Below are positions 56,335-64,000 of a stretch of DNA of 64,000 bases, piece by piece; positions within the stretch are counted from its first letter, which is position 1, and the number at the start of each line of letters is the position of its first letter. Made by a program: the position numbers and the translations under genes. The notes beneath the pieces are model-generated. The model worked only from the letters and a program-made list of their open reading frames with translations, did not search any database and was not told where the DNA came from. Source of the stretch: Pseudocalidococcus azoricus BACA0444 (lineage in GTDB: Bacteria > Cyanobacteriota > Cyanobacteriia > Thermosynechococcales > Thermosynechococcaceae); the NCBI RefSeq assembly GCF_031729055.1, contig NZ_JAVMIP010000017.1:1-64000 (forward strand). Direction: 5' to 3'.

Positions 56335-58230
56335 ATGAGTAGTATTTTTGGCATCATCCATCACCAGGCCGCCCTCAACCCTGAATATCTAGGTAGAATG
56401 CAAACCAGCATGGCCTATTGGGGGCAAGATGGGTCGGGACTATGGTCAGAAAACCAGGTTGGCTTGGGGCATCTTTTACGCCATAACACCCCAGAATCCG
56501 TTTATGAAGTCTTACCCAGGGTCAGAGCGAGAGGTCTGGTCATCACTGCCACTGCCAGGATTGATAACCGGATAGAGCTTTGCCAACTTCTGAATATTGC
56601 CCCTCTGGAGCAGGGGATGACCCCCGACAGTGAGTTGATCATCCAGGCCTATGAGAAATGGGGTCTGGCCTGTGTGGATCGCCTGCTGGGTTCCTGGGCG
56701 GTGGCCATTTGGCATCCTGAACAAGAAAAACTCTGGATTGCCCGCGATGCCTGTGGCACAGGTGGACTGTACTACACCCAACAGGGTGGGCTTTTTGCCT
56801 TTGCCAGTTCCCTCAAAGGAATATTAGCCCTGCCCCCAGTCTCTCGACAACCGAATTTATTAGAAGTGGCCCATGTGCTCACTGCCTGGCCCAGTGATGG
56901 GGTACAAACCTGCTATGAAAACATTTTCCATCTGCCCCCAGGCCACACTCTAACCTTGACCCAGGGTGAACTAAACATCCAGCGATATTGGGATGTTGAC
57001 GATATTCAACCCCTTGAACTCAGTTCCTCCCAGGCCTATTTGGATGCGTTCTTAGAGGTTTATACCCAGGCCGTAACAAGCCATTTACGCAGTTTCAAAC
57101 CCGTCGGCGCGACCATGAGCGGGGGGCTAGATTCGGGTTCGGTCTGTGCCTTAGCCGCAAAACAACTCCGAGAACAGCATCAAAATTTACCCGTGTTTAC
57201 CCATGTACCCCTCTATGACACCCAAGGCATTACCCATCCGCGGCGGTTTGGTGATGAATCCCCCTTTGTGGAAGCGAATCGGCAATTTATCGGCAATGTG
57301 GAGGTTCACTATTTAAGAAGTGAAGGGATAACGCCCCTGGCTAGCCTGGAACAAAAACTCTGGATCAATGAGCAACCCAGTCATGCGGCGGCAAACTTTT
57401 TTTGGATGATCGATCTCTTACAAACCGTGCAGAACATGGGTCTGGGAACAGTTTTAACAGGACAAGGGGGCAATTCCACAATTTCTTGGGGCGGGTTGCC
57501 TGCCTCTTGGCGGACTCACTTAAAAGAAGGGAACTGGGATGTCCTGTGGAGCAAAGTTCAGCGAGCCCGTGTATCCCCACAGCAAACCTTGATTCGCTTC
57601 CTGCCCAAATTTTTGCGGCCTCGGCCTCTTAGACCCACATCCTCTGGACTAGTCTGGCTAGATTACTCTGCGATTAACCCGGCCTGGGCAAAATCATTTC
57701 AGATTGATCAAAAAATGGCTGCATCCGGCCACGACCCTACATTTCAACAGTCAGATTTGTTAGCTGAACGCCGTGACCTGATCCGACATACGAGCCAAAA
57801 AGCAAATACCCTCTGGCAAGAAATGGGTGCCGCCTACAGCGTTGAGGTTCGGGATCCGACCCTGGATAAACGGGTGATCGAATTTTGTTTAGGGATTCCC
57901 ACCTCGGTCTATCGAGATCGGCATCTGAATCGGGCTTTAATTCGCCAGGCCATGGTGGGTGTGCTTCCCGACAAAGTCCGCCTGAATCAGGCTAAAGGTT
58001 TACAGGCCGCTGATATTGCCTTTCGGGTGCGGGATCATCAGGGCGAAATTGCCAACGCCTTGCACCAGCTAAGCGCATCTCCCCTGGCCCAAGAGATGTT
58101 AGATTTACCTAAAATGCATCAAGTATTGGCATCCATCCAGGCCGGGATCACCCAAGCCAACTCTGGAGACTGCGGGACAATTTTATTGCGGGGCCTGGGT
58201 TGTGGACTGTTCCTGGCTAGTTTTACATAA
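56335..58230 (+). CDS. Asparagine synthetase-like protein (lasso cyclase type)
   Basis: About 631 aa. N-terminal class II amidotransferase domain (MSSIFGIIHHQ to about 190) in which the invariant catalytic Cys2 is replaced by Ser, so glutamine hydrolysis is unlikely; then an ATP-pyrophosphatase domain with SGGLDS (262-267) and a C-terminal region typical of lasso-peptide cyclases (McjC) or other Asn-synthetase-like amide-forming enzymes. ATG 56335 preferred over 56293, because the family starts 1-2 residues before the Ser/Cys. Followed 32 bases later by a PqqD protein on the same strand, the pairing found in RiPP loci. Isopeptide or amide formation on a peptide is the best guess; true Asn synthesis is unlikely. 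Confidence 0.8.
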   Translation: MSSIFGIIHHQAALNPEYLGRMQTSMAYWGQDGSGLWSENQVGLGHLLRHNTPESVYEVLPRVRARGLVITATARIDNRIELCQLLNIAPLEQGMTPDSELIIQAYEKWGLACVDRLLGSWAVAIWHPEQEKLWIARDACGTGGLYYTQQGGLFAFASSLKGILALPPVSRQPNLLEVAHVLTAWPSDGVQTCYENIFHLPPGHTLTLTQGELNIQRYWDVDDIQPLELSSSQAYLDAFLEVYTQAVTSHLRSFKPVGATMSGGLDSGSVCALAAKQLREQHQNLPVFTHVPLYDTQGITHPRRFGDESPFVEANRQFIGNVEVHYLRSEGITPLASLEQKLWINEQPSHAAANFFWMIDLLQTVQNMGLGTVLTGQGGNSTISWGGLPASWRTHLKEGNWDVLWSKVQRARVSPQQTLIRFLPKFLRPRPLRPTSSGLVWLDYSAINPAWAKSFQIDQKMAASGHDPTFQQSDLLAERRDLIRHTSQKANTLWQEMGAAYSVEVRDPTLDKRVIEFCLGIPTSVYRDRHLNRALIRQAMVGVLPDKVRLNQAKGLQAADIAFRVRDHQGEIANALHQLSASPLAQEMLDLPKMHQVLASIQAGITQANSGDCGTILLRGLGCGLFLASFT

Positions 58231-58262
58231 ATATTGCTCACCATTGCGAGCTTCCATGACCT

Positions 58263-58538
58263 ATGACTTCATCCCCAAAGCTTCAAATTCCTGACCATAT
58301 TGTCTATCAAGATATTGATGGCGAATTGGTGTTGCTAGATCTCAATCAGGGGGTGTATTACGGCCTAAAAGATGTGGGTAAGCGCTGTTGGGAATTGATT
58401 GCCGAGAACCAGGATCGGACTGGGATCATTGAGGCCGTAGTCCAGGAATATGATGTCTCCCCAGAATTGCTGATCAGTGATTTAGACACACTTCTGGCGG
58501 ACTTTACAACCAAGGGCCTGGTGACAATAGCCGAATAG
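58263..58538 (+). CDS. PqqD family peptide chaperone (RRE)
   Basis: 91 aa. Family text: YQDIDGELVLLDLNQGVYYGLKDVGKRCWELI (15-46) and an acidic helix EYDVSPELLISDLDTLLADFTTKGLV. PqqD/B1-type proteins bind leader peptides for a maturation enzyme (RRE). Here the enzyme is the preceding Asn-synthetase-like protein. No leader peptidase (B2) and no precursor peptide of usual length were found in the flanks. ATG 58263. Cotranscription with the cyclase is likely. Confidence 0.85.
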   Translation: MTSSPKLQIPDHIVYQDIDGELVLLDLNQGVYYGLKDVGKRCWELIAENQDRTGIIEAVVQEYDVSPELLISDLDTLLADFTTKGLVTIAE

Positions 58539-58579
58539 TGGGGCTGGGGAGACCGGTCAAATGCCTGGCTCAGATTACC

Positions 58580-58897
58580 CTACTTGAGGGCCTGGACTTT
58601 GGCGATTAAGGCTTCTGGAGGCTGGACTCCTTCAATGCGTTCAACTTGTTGCCCCCGATGAAACAAAATCAGAGTCGGCAAGGCATAGATTTGGAACTGG
58701 CTGGCAATCTCCGGGTATCGCTCGGTATCAATCTTAACAATTTGGACTTGGGACTTAAGTTGCTGTTTCACCTGCTCTAGGACCTTGGCAATCATTCGGC
58801 AGGGGCCGCACCAATCCGCATAAAAATCTACCAACAAAGGAACCTGGGCCTGGGCCACCAGATCATCAAAGTTTTCAAAGGTTTGTTTCGTGGTCAT
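58580..58897 (-). CDS. trxA: Thioredoxin
   Basis: 105 aa with the redox site WCGPC (29-33). Full Trx fold: VDFYADWCGPCRMI, KIDTERYPEIASQFQIYALPTLILFHRGQQVERIEG. Reduces disulphides using ferredoxin- or NADPH-thioredoxin reductase. ATG. Convergent with the PqqD gene, 41 bases away. Confidence 0.95.
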   Translation of the reverse strand: MTTKQTFENFDDLVAQAQVPLLVDFYADWCGPCRMIAKVLEQVKQQLKSQVQIVKIDTERYPEIASQFQIYALPTLILFHRGQQVERIEGVQPPEALIAKVQALK

Positions 58898-59123
58898 GGC
58901 ATACCTAAATGGACGGACTGAGGTTTATCCTGCTACACAGAGGACTTTGGGGCAATAGAAGCTGCCAAAATAATCCCTACAGGTTTTATAGAGTCAGGGT
59001 TATTCGCCTGGAGATGGATCAGCAGATAGGATCCGGCCGCATACCCTAGATTATTTTAGCCTTGACCGCAAGAGCTAGACGCTTCAGGATCAGGAGCAGA
59101 GACCCTATCTATCAGGCTTTATC

Positions 59124-60338
59124 GTGAAAAATCTCTTTGAACGGTTTGGGCAACTTGTCCCGGAACTTCATCCCCGGCCAACAGCCAGCGAGCATCATAT
59201 CCCCCAGGCCCATGAGGCAGATGAACCCGAAGAGCCTTCCTATTTTGAATATTTCTTTGATCAACCAGGGGCTATGCCCGGCACCCTGAGTATTGAAGAA
59301 GATGCCCCACCCCCGAACATTATTTTGATTGACTACAACGCTGACCAGGCCCAGCGGGTTCATTTGGAGCAACCAGAACTAATCACCCCCTATTTAGACC
59401 GGGAATCTGTCTCCTGGATTGATGTCCAAGGCCTGGGAAATGAGGATATTTTGCGCCGGGTCGGGCAAGTGTTTGGTTTACATCCGATTGTTTTAGAAGA
59501 TGTGGTCAATGTTCCCCAACGCCCCAAGGTGGAAGATCATCAGGATCAGGTCTTAGTGATTACCCGCATGGTCACACCCAAGGAAGACCTGAAAGGATTT
59601 TATGCCGAACAGGTGAGTTTTATTCTTGGGAAATATTATCTCCTCACTGTTCAAGAAGAACCAGATCGAGATTGTTTTGGCCTGGTACGGCAACGGATCC
59701 GCACAAGTCGGGGGCTAATTCGCCAACATGGGGCAGATTATTTAGCCTACAGCCTCATTGATGCCATTATTGATGGGTTCTTCCCAGTTTTAGAAGACTA
59801 CGGCGAGCGCATTGAACTCTTAGAAACCCAAGTGGTTACCCATCCCACCCGGCAAACCCTGGAGGAAATTCACAAAGTCCGGCGCGAACTTCTCTCTCTC
59901 CGCCGCGCCATTTGGCCCCAACGGGATGCAATTAACGCCCTAATTCGAGATAGTAATGATCTGATTAGCCCTGAGGTGCGGATCTATTTACGGGATTGCT
60001 ATGACCATGCCATTCAAGTCTTGGATATGGTGGAAACCTATCGGGAACTGGCAGCGAGTTTAATGGATGTTTACCTGTCTTCGGTGAGCAACAAAATGAA
60101 CGAGATTATGAAGCTTCTAACGATTATCTCGACTGTGTTTATTCCCTTAACCTTTATTGTGGGGGTCTATGGGATGAACTTCAATACGGAGATTTCCCCT
60201 TGGAATATGCCGGAGTTAAATTGGCGCTGGGGCTATCCGGCCTGTTGGGCGGTAATGTTGAGTATTGCCGGAAGTTTATTTTATTTCTTTTGGCGCAAAG
60301 GTTGGTTTCAGGATCAATCCCAGGTGGAGTTGGATTAG
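59124..60338 (+). CDS. corA: CorA magnesium/cobalt transporter
   Basis: 404 aa. Large soluble N-terminal funnel domain and two C-terminal membrane helices (about 333-355 and 368-390) with the selectivity motif YGMNF in between. Uptake of Mg2+ down its gradient, homopentamer. Start is GTG 59124. Overlaps the convergent regulator gene by four bases at the stop codons. Confidence 0.95.
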   Translation: MKNLFERFGQLVPELHPRPTASEHHIPQAHEADEPEEPSYFEYFFDQPGAMPGTLSIEEDAPPPNIILIDYNADQAQRVHLEQPELITPYLDRESVSWIDVQGLGNEDILRRVGQVFGLHPIVLEDVVNVPQRPKVEDHQDQVLVITRMVTPKEDLKGFYAEQVSFILGKYYLLTVQEEPDRDCFGLVRQRIRTSRGLIRQHGADYLAYSLIDAIIDGFFPVLEDYGERIELLETQVVTHPTRQTLEEIHKVRRELLSLRRAIWPQRDAINALIRDSNDLISPEVRIYLRDCYDHAIQVLDMVETYRELAASLMDVYLSSVSNKMNEIMKLLTIISTVFIPLTFIVGVYGMNFNTEISPWNMPELNWRWGYPACWAVMLSIAGSLFYFFWRKGWFQDQSQVELD

Positions 60339-61045
60339 GTGAGATCCGCTGGAGCGTCTTCAAGTTGTTCCCCAAACCGATAGCCTTTGCCATAGATCGT
60401 GTGAATGAGGACTGTTTCACCAGGACGTTCAATTTTCCGCCGGAGTAAGCGAATTTGGGCCGCTAAAACATTGCTGCTGGGTGGGTGGTGGCCAGGCCAG
60501 AGATAGTTGCGAATCTCATCATGGGTCAGGACTTGCTGAGGGTGGGCCAAAAAATAGGCCAGGAGTTGGGTTTCCTTCTCGGCCAAGGTTATGACGCGCC
60601 CATTACGATAGGCCAAGCGACTCTCACTATCTAATTCCAGGCCACCCAGAGAGATAATTTGATTCATCGTTGAAGCCCCTTGTCGCCGCAACAGGGCCCG
60701 GACTCGCGCTAATAATTCCCGCAGCTCAAAGGGCTTAATCAGATAGTCATCTGCACCGGCATCGAGGCCCTGGACACGATCATCGAGGGTATCGCGGGCA
60801 GTTAAAAACAAGACTGGGGTGAGATTGCCCATTTTTCGTAATTGCTGACAGACTTCCAGGCCAGAAACCTGGGGCAACATCCAATCCAAAATCACCAAGT
60901 CATATCCGTTCATGGGCGGTTGAGTCAGAGCATCTAGGGCCGCGGCCCCATCATGGACTAATTGCACCGCATACCCCGCTTGTCCCAATATCCGGCCGAG
61001 GGGAGCCGCTAATTCAACTTCATCTTCCGCAAATAGAATCCGCAC
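60335..61045 (-). CDS. OmpR-family response regulator
   Basis: About 236 aa. Receiver domain with acidic pocket FAEDE, phospho-Asp in LVILDWMLPQ and Lys in LIKPFEL, and a C-terminal winged helix DNA-binding domain (ISLGGLELDSESRL, LTLAEKETQLLAYFL-type and RRKIERPGETVLIHTIYGKGYRF). A transcription regulator with no kinase adjacent. The start is GTG 61045 (MRILFAEDE); a 25-codon upstream extension is not conserved in the family. Confidence 0.9.
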   Translation of the reverse strand: MRILFAEDEVELAAPLGRILGQAGYAVQLVHDGAAALDALTQPPMNGYDLVILDWMLPQVSGLEVCQQLRKMGNLTPVLFLTARDTLDDRVQGLDAGADDYLIKPFELRELLARVRALLRRQGASTMNQIISLGGLELDSESRLAYRNGRVITLAEKETQLLAYFLAHPQQVLTHDEIRNYLWPGHHPPSSNVLAAQIRLLRRKIERPGETVLIHTIYGKGYRFGEQLEDAPADLT

Positions 61046-61273
61046 TGCTTCAGTTCGCTCTATCAACAACAAAGAGAATAGTTCAATCTTGACATAGGCC
61101 CAGGCCTGGTGATGGCACAATATCAGCCGTCAAATGAGCAGGCCAATCATACTGTAGTTATAACTATTGTGAATTTCTGGGCATTTCCTCAGGTGACAAC
61201 AACCTAGGAATTAGAATATGAGAGTAAATAAATAGTTGAATATTTTTAGAATTGAGTAGGATTCACCTAATCC

Positions 61274-62074
61274 ATGCACATCCAATCCTTTGTTCCTAAA
61301 TTATCATTCCTGGTATTAACCCTCCTGGCCTGGGGAACAACAGCAACAGAAGCGCAGTCCCAAACTCCTCCCAATGTCAATCCGATTGATCCGGCGGCGA
61401 TTAAAATCCTCAAAGCCATGGGCGAACAATTACAAGCAGCGCAGACATTCTCCTTTACCGCTACTACGGCCTATGAAAGTCCATCTCGGCTTGGGCCACC
61501 CCTAGTCTATTTTTCATCCTCCCAAGTGCTGGTTCAACGTCCCAACAACCTGCGGGTGATTACCACAGCCGACGGCCCAAGAAGTGAGTTTTATTACAAT
61601 GGCCAGACGATGGTAGCCTTTGCCCCCAATGAAAATCTTGTCGCCACTGCTGCTGCCCCGAATAACTTAGATGATGCTCTTAAGGAAGCCTACCAAAAAG
61701 CCTCCATTTACTTTCCATTCACGGATTTTATTGTCTCTAATCCCCATGAAGACTTGATCAAGGAATTAAAATTTGCCTTTGTGGTGGGGCAATCGCAAGT
61801 TGTGGGAGGAACAACCACCGATATTGTTGCGCTTGGGAATGATCAAATCTTCGCCCAGGTTTGGATTGGAGCCAAGGATCACCTCCCCCGCGCATTACGG
61901 GCAGTCTATCGGGATGATCCCTCACGGTTACGGCATCAGGTTGAATTTTCAAATTGGCTGCTCAATCCGCCTGTGACTGCCACGATGTTTACCCCGACCA
62001 ATACCGCCAAGGCCCTCAAAATTCCCTTTGCTGCTCCTGTGATCCTCAATCCGCCAAAACCCTCTAGCAAATAA
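61274..62074 (+). CDS. Exported DUF2092 family protein
   Basis: 266 aa. Signal peptide (LSFLVLTLLAWGTTATEAQ). Pattern of DUF2092: ILKAMGEQLQAAQTFSFTATT (about 44-64), LVQRPNNLRVITTADG and EFYYNGQTMVAFAPNENLVATAAAPNNLDDALKE, like LolA-type periplasmic beta folds. Function unknown. 52 bases upstream of the Gly-rich repeat protein; the two may be co-expressed. Confidence 0.8.
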   Translation: MHIQSFVPKLSFLVLTLLAWGTTATEAQSQTPPNVNPIDPAAIKILKAMGEQLQAAQTFSFTATTAYESPSRLGPPLVYFSSSQVLVQRPNNLRVITTADGPRSEFYYNGQTMVAFAPNENLVATAAAPNNLDDALKEAYQKASIYFPFTDFIVSNPHEDLIKELKFAFVVGQSQVVGGTTTDIVALGNDQIFAQVWIGAKDHLPRALRAVYRDDPSRLRHQVEFSNWLLNPPVTATMFTPTNTAKALKIPFAAPVILNPPKPSSK

Positions 62075-62126
62075 ACCTGACTCGCCAGTATTCTCGTTCA
62101 CGAAAAATTTCCTAGGAGACTCGGCC

Positions 62127-62750
62127 ATGAAAAGAATCTCAACCGCCCTAATCACGATGTCTGTTACCTGTTTAACGTTGCTGCCCCAAGTTGCTCAAGC
62201 CTACTTTCATGCCGCAGGTGGATCCTTCTCCCATAGTGATGGGTCTTGGAATGCTTCGACTGCCAGGGGGGGATCCGCATCGGGGGGGGATGGTTCCTGG
62301 AATGCCAGTGGGTATCGGGGGGGAACTGCCTCGGGGGGTGATGGCTCTTGGAATGCTACAGGCTATCGCGGCGGCACGGCTTCTGGGACAACAGCCTATG
62401 GAGATCACACCTATTACGGGGGGACCTATGCGACCTATCATCCGCCAACTGTGGTGAATTCCTACTATGGCAGTGGATGTTATAACTGCGGGGGCTGGGC
62501 GGCGGCCGGGGCGGCTGTGGGAGTTGCAACAGGGGCGGCCATTTCTTCTGCTGCGAGTGCCAATGCCTATGCTGCTGGGGCCGCGGCTGCGACTAATGCC
62601 TATGCAATGGGGGCCATTTACCCGGTGTTACCCGCTGGTTGCCAAGCAATACCGACCCAAAGCGGCACGTTTTATCAATGTGGGACAACTTGGTTTAGCC
62701 CAGCCTATGGAGCCAATGGGGTTTACTATCGGGTTGTACAAGCCCCTTAG
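62127..62750 (+). CDS. Gly/Ser/Ala-rich exported repeat protein
   Basis: 207 aa. Signal peptide cut after VAQA at about residue 25. Next, three 17-residue repeats ending in RGGxAS (GGDGSWNASGYRGG) at 36-86, then YYGG- and Cys-containing segments (SGCYNCGG) and an Ala-rich hydrophobic part (about 116-150), and a C-terminal domain QAIPTQSGTFYQCGTTWFSPAYGANGVYYRV (DUF6515-like). Likely surface or periplasmic. Four Cys. AGGAG precedes the ATG by about 10 bases. Confidence 0.7.
   Translation: MKRISTALITMSVTCLTLLPQVAQAYFHAAGGSFSHSDGSWNASTARGGSASGGDGSWNASGYRGGTASGGDGSWNATGYRGGTASGTTAYGDHTYYGGTYATYHPPTVVNSYYGSGCYNCGGWAAAGAAVGVATGAAISSAASANAYAAGAAAATNAYAMGAIYPVLPAGCQAIPTQSGTFYQCGTTWFSPAYGANGVYYRVVQAP
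62232..62384 (+). repeat. Three 51-bp in-frame tandem repeats
   Basis: Three consecutive 51-base units (17 codons each) in the Gly-rich protein gene; units 2 and 3 encode almost identical peptides (one Ser/Thr change). Confidence 0.85.
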
Positions 62751-62801
62751 CGCGTTGGAGAAGGTGTCGCGAGGCTAAGCTGGAGAGAAAAAGAGGTTTG
62801 T

Positions 62802-62807
62802 TATAAT
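62802..62807 (+). promoter_or_regulatory. Consensus -10 box upstream of dapF
   Basis: TATAAT, seven bases before the ATG at 62815. A transcript starting at the normal spacing would begin at or next to the ATG, so dapF may be leaderless. No good -35. Confidence 0.4.
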
Positions 62808-62814
62808 CGGCTCT

Positions 62815-63672
62815 ATGAAATTAGCATTTAGCAAATACCACGGCCTGGGTAACGATTTTATTCTGATTGATAATCGCGCTCAGAGGGAGTTGTTAGTCAC
62901 CGCCACTCAGGCCCAGCAGCTTTGTGATCGGCATTTTGGGGTTGGGGCAAATGGGGTTATTTTCCTCTGTGCTACCACTGATCCGGCCTGTGATTACCAA
63001 ATGGCCATGTATAACAGTGACGGCTCCGTGGCGGAAATGTGCGGCAATGGGATTCGCTGTTTGGCCAAGTTTATTGCGGCCTTAGAGTCCCACGCGCTTG
63101 ACCAGGCCTGGATATACCGAGTGCAAACCTTGGCCGGGGTCATGACTCTCAATTTGCAAACCGATGGCCGGGTCAGTGTCAATATGGGAACTCCCAAATT
63201 ACTCGCCAGCGAAATCCCGACGACCTTGACCGAGCCGGATCAAAAAGTGATTGATATTCCCCTAGATGTGGCTGGACAGACTTGGCAACTCACCTGTGTC
63301 AGTATGGGTAATCCCCACGCCATTACGTTTGTTGAGAATGTCGCTGCTATCCCTCTGGCTGAATTGGGGCCGCAGTTTGAACATCACTCCTTGTTTCCGC
63401 AACGCACGAACACCGAATTTGTCGAGGTTATCCGACCGGATTATCTCAAGATGCGAGTTTGGGAACGGGGGGCTGGGGCGACCTTGGCCTGTGGAACGGG
63501 GGCCTGTGCAACGGTGGTGGCGGGAGTCTTAACTCAACGGGCTTTACCTCAAGCAACGGTTGAACTGCCGGGCGGGTGTCTGGATATTGATTGGCAGCAA
63601 ACAACACAAACGATTTATATGACGGGGCCGGCTAACCATGTGTTTGATGGGGTTACTGATTTAGAGGACTAG
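62815..63672 (+). CDS. dapF: Diaminopimelate epimerase
   Basis: 285 aa. Interconverts LL- and meso-DAP for lysine and peptidoglycan. Catalytic Cys pair is intact: AEMCGNGIRC (first) and LACGTGACATV (second). Opens with FSKYHGLGNDFILID. The downstream stop codon overlaps that of the KdpD-like gene on the other strand (CTAG). Confidence 0.97.
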   Translation: MKLAFSKYHGLGNDFILIDNRAQRELLVTATQAQQLCDRHFGVGANGVIFLCATTDPACDYQMAMYNSDGSVAEMCGNGIRCLAKFIAALESHALDQAWIYRVQTLAGVMTLNLQTDGRVSVNMGTPKLLASEIPTTLTEPDQKVIDIPLDVAGQTWQLTCVSMGNPHAITFVENVAAIPLAELGPQFEHHSLFPQRTNTEFVEVIRPDYLKMRVWERGAGATLACGTGACATVVAGVLTQRALPQATVELPGGCLDIDWQQTTQTIYMTGPANHVFDGVTDLED

Positions 63673-64000
63673 GGAGTATTAGCAATAATGTGTAAATCTA
63701 CCGTTGCCAATTTCCCCATAAGTTTCTGACTAACTGAGCCACGTAATAGGGTTTGCCAACGACTACGGCGACTTTCACCAATGACAATTTGTGTGATATG
63801 TTTTTCTTGCACAACTTGGGCAATCGTCCCGACAATATCAACTGATTCAATGCGAATAAATTCTCCTGGCAATTCTTGACACAATCGTTCACAGGTTTCG
63901 ATATATAAGGATTCAGATTTTGATAGGAAGCGATTAGGGTCTGCAACGAATAATACATATAATCGCGCATTCATATAATGAGCAATTCGTCCCCCCCGAC
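63669..64000 (-). CDS. KdpD-like protein, C-terminal USP domain, 5' end outside window
   Basis: Open frame from the right window edge to the stop 63669-63671 (110 codons). It gives RGGRIAHYMNARLYVLFVADP, VQEKHITQIVIGESRRSRWQ and LLRGSVSQKLMGK and VDLHIIANTP, the universal-stress-type domain in cyanobacterial KdpD-type sensor proteins, which in these organisms often lack the kinase part. The start lies beyond the window; ATG codons inside (63974) are not the true start because the frame stays open and conserved upstream. Confidence 0.7.
   Translation of the reverse strand, partial: RGGRIAHYMNARLYVLFVADPNRFLSKSESLYIETCERLCQELPGEFIRIESVDIVGTIAQVVQEKHITQIVIGESRRSRWQTLLRGSVSQKLMGKLATVDLHIIANTP

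Noticed and set aside
58909..59049. 46-codon plus-strand frame considered as a lasso precursor
   Set aside because: No ribosome binding site, and no leader/core pattern (Thr at -2, acidic residue at core position 7-9) can be set; it lies opposite the thioredoxin promoter region.

Overview
The window is about 64 kb of a cyanobacterial chromosome. The evidence is gene content: phytoene synthase and desaturase side by side, solanesyl diphosphate synthase, a Cys-propeptide glutamate synthase, a DesC-type acyl desaturase, the NDH-1 factor CRR7, ribonuclease J, and several families known mainly from cyanobacteria (DUF3181, DUF3318, DUF4079). The host DNA has near-balanced base composition and is studded with the 10-base palindrome CCAGGCCTGG (17 copies found by eye), while the usual cyanobacterial HIP1 octamer GCGATCGC was not seen. 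This suggests a unicellular Synechococcus/Thermosynechococcus-type relative, but the genus is an inference.

Layout. 1-0.5 kb: an AT-rich HNH-motif gene cut by the window edge. 0.6-6.7 kb: carotenoid genes crtB/crtP, a MEKHLA-domain protein, a secreted DUF3887-like protein, a ferrochelatase-like protein with a poly-His tail, DUF3181, and an Rpn-family gene broken by a stop codon. 6.8-11 kb: a methyltransferase-glycosyltransferase fusion divergent from an AT-rich multi-pass membrane protein, then about 760 bases with no convincing gene. 11-17 kb: a diiron ferritin-like protein, dapA, ribonuclease J, DUF3318, rpmF and a sugar-type ABC ATPase. 17.3 kb: a MITE-like element. 17.5-22.3 kb: a 2OG-Fe(II) oxygenase, an LCP protein, a copper amine oxidase and a YciI protein. 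22.3-23.45 kb: an AT-rich two-gene cassette bounded by 108-bp perfect direct repeats that duplicate the 5' end of the YciI gene. 23.5-38 kb: a small basic protein, an ARPP-1/kinase-WYL pair, trpA, 5'-nucleotidase, M15 peptidase, sds, rsmE with a WG-repeat protein, CRR7, an ADP-ribosylglycohydrolase, desC and an epimerase. 39-41.2 kb: tRNA-Arg(ACG) followed by mobile-DNA debris (integrase N-terminus, a TIR element, a decayed IS630 transposase) and an intact IS5-type element. 41.4-55 kb: glutamate synthase, PhoX, ScpB, DUF4079, CbiD, a GGDEF/EAL regulator, a second MITE copy, tRNA-Arg(CCT), rpsF, an FAH-family enzyme and a DUF218 protein. 55-64 kb: CHAD, an asparagine-synthetase-like/PqqD pair resembling the core of a lasso-peptide system, thioredoxin, CorA, an OmpR-type regulator, DUF2092 and a Gly-rich repeat protein, dapF and a KdpD-like fragment.

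Most genes are housekeeping and sit in short units or alone. Functional links visible here are carotenoid synthesis (crtP-crtB, overlapping), lysine/peptidoglycan precursors (dapA, dapF), cell-envelope work (LCP, M15 peptidase) and nitrogen assimilation (glutamate synthase). The least ordinary parts are the orphan cyclase/RRE pair at 56.3-58.5 kb, the repeat-bounded cassette at 22.3-23.45 kb, the MITE families, and the species-specific palindrome that is missing from the segments that look foreign.
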